Assembly (NCBI GenBank): GCA_003021335.1
Contig: PXQL01000002.1
Coordinates: forward strand, 907 to 17,046
Source: Halobacteriales archaeon QH_10_67_13
Lineage (GTDB): Archaea > Halobacteriota > Halobacteria > Halobacteriales > Haloarculaceae
DNA: 16,140 bases
Reading direction: 5' to 3'
Shown here: in pieces, positions 14,761 to 16,140 of the stretch
How the letters are laid out: every line of letters starts with the position of its first letter
How positions within the stretch are numbered: the first letter of the stretch is position 1
Notes under the pieces: generated by a model
What the model was told of the DNA's origin: nothing
The model's input: the letters and a program-made list of their open reading frames with translations, nothing else
Databases searched by the model: none
Position numbers and translations under genes: made by a program

Positions 14761-15265
14761 GTGACGAACCGCTCGACGGGCCCCAGGCTCGTCCGGTGGA
14801 CGGCCACTCGGCGGAGACATCTCGGCAGACTTTACATCCTCGTGTCAGGATAGCGAACTGACCGAACCGCTTCCCGAAGAGCTCGCAGAGACGACCCACG
14901 TCGTCGTGACGCCGGACCCGAAGACGGCCCAGACGCTCCGCGCCCGCGATATCGAAGTCCCCGTCGGCGGTCCAGGCGACGAGGAACCGCTCCGGGCGGT
15001 CGGGATCGAGAACGCCCGGGCGGCGATCGTCGCGACCAACACCGACGCCGAGGACGCGTTTGCGATCCTTACTGCCAGGGAGCTGAACCCGGAGCTGCGG
15101 ATCGTCGCGGCGACGACCACCCGGAACAACGTCGACAAGCTCCGCCGGGCCGGTGCTGACACGGTGCTCAGCCCGGCCGTCATCGGCGGCCAGCTTCTCG
15201 TCCGGTCGGCACTTGGCAGAACCGACATCGAGGGACTCGCCGACAGGCTGTCCGAGCAGTCCTGA
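14761..15265 (+). pseudogene. TrkA-N (RCK) protein, probably a potassium channel remnant lacking its middle
   Basis: The 3' portion is a clear TrkA-N nucleotide-binding domain, which gates K+ channels and transporters. From about 14852 it reads SELTEPLPEELAETTHVVV, then EEPLRAVGIENARAAIVATN, DAEDAFAILTARELNP, VDKLRRAGADTVLSPAVIGG and LLVRSALGRTD. The frame has no ATG or GTG until the GTG at 14906, which lies inside the domain. Upstream it runs to a stop at 14762-14764 through non-homologous sequence. A separate frame from GTG 14761 (VTNRSTGPRLVRW, then RRRHLGRLYILVSG, stop at 14851-14853) looks like the basic N-terminus of a membrane channel entering its first helix, and has a TATA-like element 26 bp ahead. 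I infer one gene that has lost a few hundred bases between the two parts. A stand-alone TrkA-N protein is the alternative. Confidence 0.65.
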
Positions 15266-15269
15266 GTCG

Positions 15270-16037
15270 TCACTGGCCCGTTGCCCGGTAGACGACCTCG
15301 ACGCCGTAGGTCACCGAGACATCGCCAGTCGCGATCTCGGTCGGCGCGGCATCACCGGCCTCGACGGCGAAGTCCGCCTGCAGGCGCACGGGACTGAACC
15401 GGCTCTGTGTCGCGTCGACCGAGGCCGGATCGCCGAGCGTGAGAGTGCCAGTCTCGGCGATCGTCTCGGCCTGCGTTCGAGCGTCGCCCATCGCGCGCTC
15501 GATTGCGGTCTCTCTGAGCTGCTCTCGGGTCGCCTCTGAGAGGGTTAGATCGATCCCGTCGACCTCCGCGCCGGCCGTCGCGGCTGCGTCGACAACGTCC
15601 CCAACCCGGTCGGGCTCGTCGACGGTGACTTCGTACCTGTGGCGACCGACGGCGTCGGGTACGTCCCGATCCCGCGGGGCGCGCGGCGTCTCGATCTCGT
15701 AGCCCGTGGTGCGATACTCGACGCCCAACTCCTCAAGACGCGACTCAAGATCGGTGCTATTGGCCGCGAGTTCGTCACGGACCGCGCCCGTTTCCGCTCC
15801 CTCGGCGGTCACCGTGACCCGGACGACGGCCTCGTCCGGGGCCGCGCTCGCGGTTCCGGTCGCGCTGACGGCGATCGTTCGGTCGGGACTTTCCTCTTCG
15901 GCCGGGAGCGGCTGTGTGTCCGTTCGATCGGTCGGCTCGTCTGCTCCGACGACGCCCAACCCGACGATTCCGGCGGCGAAGACCGCCACCAGGAGTGTCA
16001 CGACGGCGATCAGCGGAAGGCGATAGTTTCGTGGCAT
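15270..16037 (-). CDS. SIMPL (DUF541) domain-containing protein, membrane-anchored or secreted
   Basis: A 255-residue protein with an N-terminal hydrophobic helix at about 6-32 (LPLIAVVTLLVAVFAAGIVG), then a short acidic linker and a SIMPL domain from about 52. Family cues are ISVSATGTASAAPDEAVV-like wording (here IAVSATGTASAAPDEA), an alternating helix and strand pattern, YRTTGYEIETP, HRYEVTVDEPDRVGDVVDAA, and a terminal VSVTYGVEVVYR strand. SIMPL proteins have oligomeric cage-like structures in bacteria, and their cellular role is poorly defined. The helix is either a signal peptide or an anchor. ATG at 16037 places the basic residues and helix normally; an upstream extension to 16085 adds polar residues before the helix. 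Its stop lies 4 bp from the stop of the TrkA-N gene, tail-to-tail. Confidence 0.87.
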   Translation of the reverse strand: MPRNYRLPLIAVVTLLVAVFAAGIVGLGVVGADEPTDRTDTQPLPAEEESPDRTIAVSATGTASAAPDEAVVRVTVTAEGAETGAVRDELAANSTDLESRLEELGVEYRTTGYEIETPRAPRDRDVPDAVGRHRYEVTVDEPDRVGDVVDAAATAGAEVDGIDLTLSEATREQLRETAIERAMGDARTQAETIAETGTLTLGDPASVDATQSRFSPVRLQADFAVEAGDAAPTEIATGDVSVTYGVEVVYRATGQ

Positions 16038-16081
16038 GCACGCTGACCTGTTCCCGGGATACGTGTAGCCGTTGTGTCGGC

Positions 16082-16097
16082 TCAAACGGTCGTTTGA
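16082..16097. repeat. Palindromic operator-like site at the right edge
   Basis: TCAAACG-GT-CGTTTGA is a perfect inverted repeat with 7-bp arms and a 2-bp spacer, placed 45-60 bp before the SIMPL gene start. It is also just ahead of a TATA-like GCTTAG (16102-16107) that would serve a plus-strand gene beginning near or beyond the edge. The size and symmetry fit a dimeric regulator site. Which gene it controls cannot be seen from this window. Confidence 0.45.
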
Positions 16098-16140
16098 ACG
16101 GCTTAGCGGCGGCCGATCGGATCGCCCGGAGCCGCTGGAA

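Noticed and set aside
1..16140. tRNA, rRNA or CRISPR elements
   Set aside because: No regularly spaced repeats and no TΨC-arm plus anticodon-arm pattern were found by eye on either strand.

Overview
The window is a stretch of haloarchaeal (class Halobacteria) chromosome. The signs are high GC with strong G/C preference at third codon positions, acidic proteins, promoters with a TATA-like box about 26 bp before the start codon (the spacing expected for leaderless transcripts), and families typical of or restricted to this class (DUF5796, DUF7123, AbrB-PhoU fusions, GHMP-type shikimate kinase). I cannot name the genus. Most of the content is ordinary core metabolism, DNA repair and membrane functions. 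There are no tRNA or rRNA genes, CRISPR arrays or insertion sequences that I can see.

Layout. 1-3410: the C-terminal half of an endonuclease-type MutL runs in from the left edge and overlaps tail-to-tail with a NurA-family nuclease, followed by a geranylgeranyl reductase-family flavoprotein. 3630-4297: an AT-richer VapBC-type toxin-antitoxin pair (AbrB antitoxin, PIN toxin) that looks acquired. 4308-5509: a coupled shikimate kinase and chorismate mutase pair for aromatic amino acid synthesis. 5601-8023: a DUF5796 protein and a broken CDC48/VAT-type AAA ATPase. 8074-9609: an aldehyde dehydrogenase. 9662-11927: two peptide/nickel-type ABC permeases transcribed divergently from a shared 106-bp promoter region. 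11961-12973: a broken SPFH/stomatin-type membrane protein. 13154-13647: a DUF7123 winged-helix-like protein and a two-helix small membrane protein. 13685-15265: an AbrB-PhoU regulator divergent from a broken TrkA-N/K+ channel-type gene. 15270-16037: a SIMPL-domain exported or membrane-anchored protein. 16082-16097: a palindrome beside the right edge.

The most unusual signal is that three conserved genes (the CDC48-type ATPase, the SPFH protein and the TrkA-N protein) each appear to lack an internal block, with the two flanks in different reading frames. In the ATPase the lost block includes the second Walker A loop. Each flank is otherwise clean and well conserved. This means either clustered recent deletions or systematic errors in the assembly, and it should be settled before any functional reading of those three loci. 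I found no convincing new defence or mobile system. The nearest candidates for unusual biology are the VapBC insertion, the split divergent permease pair and the DUF5796-ATPase neighbourhood.
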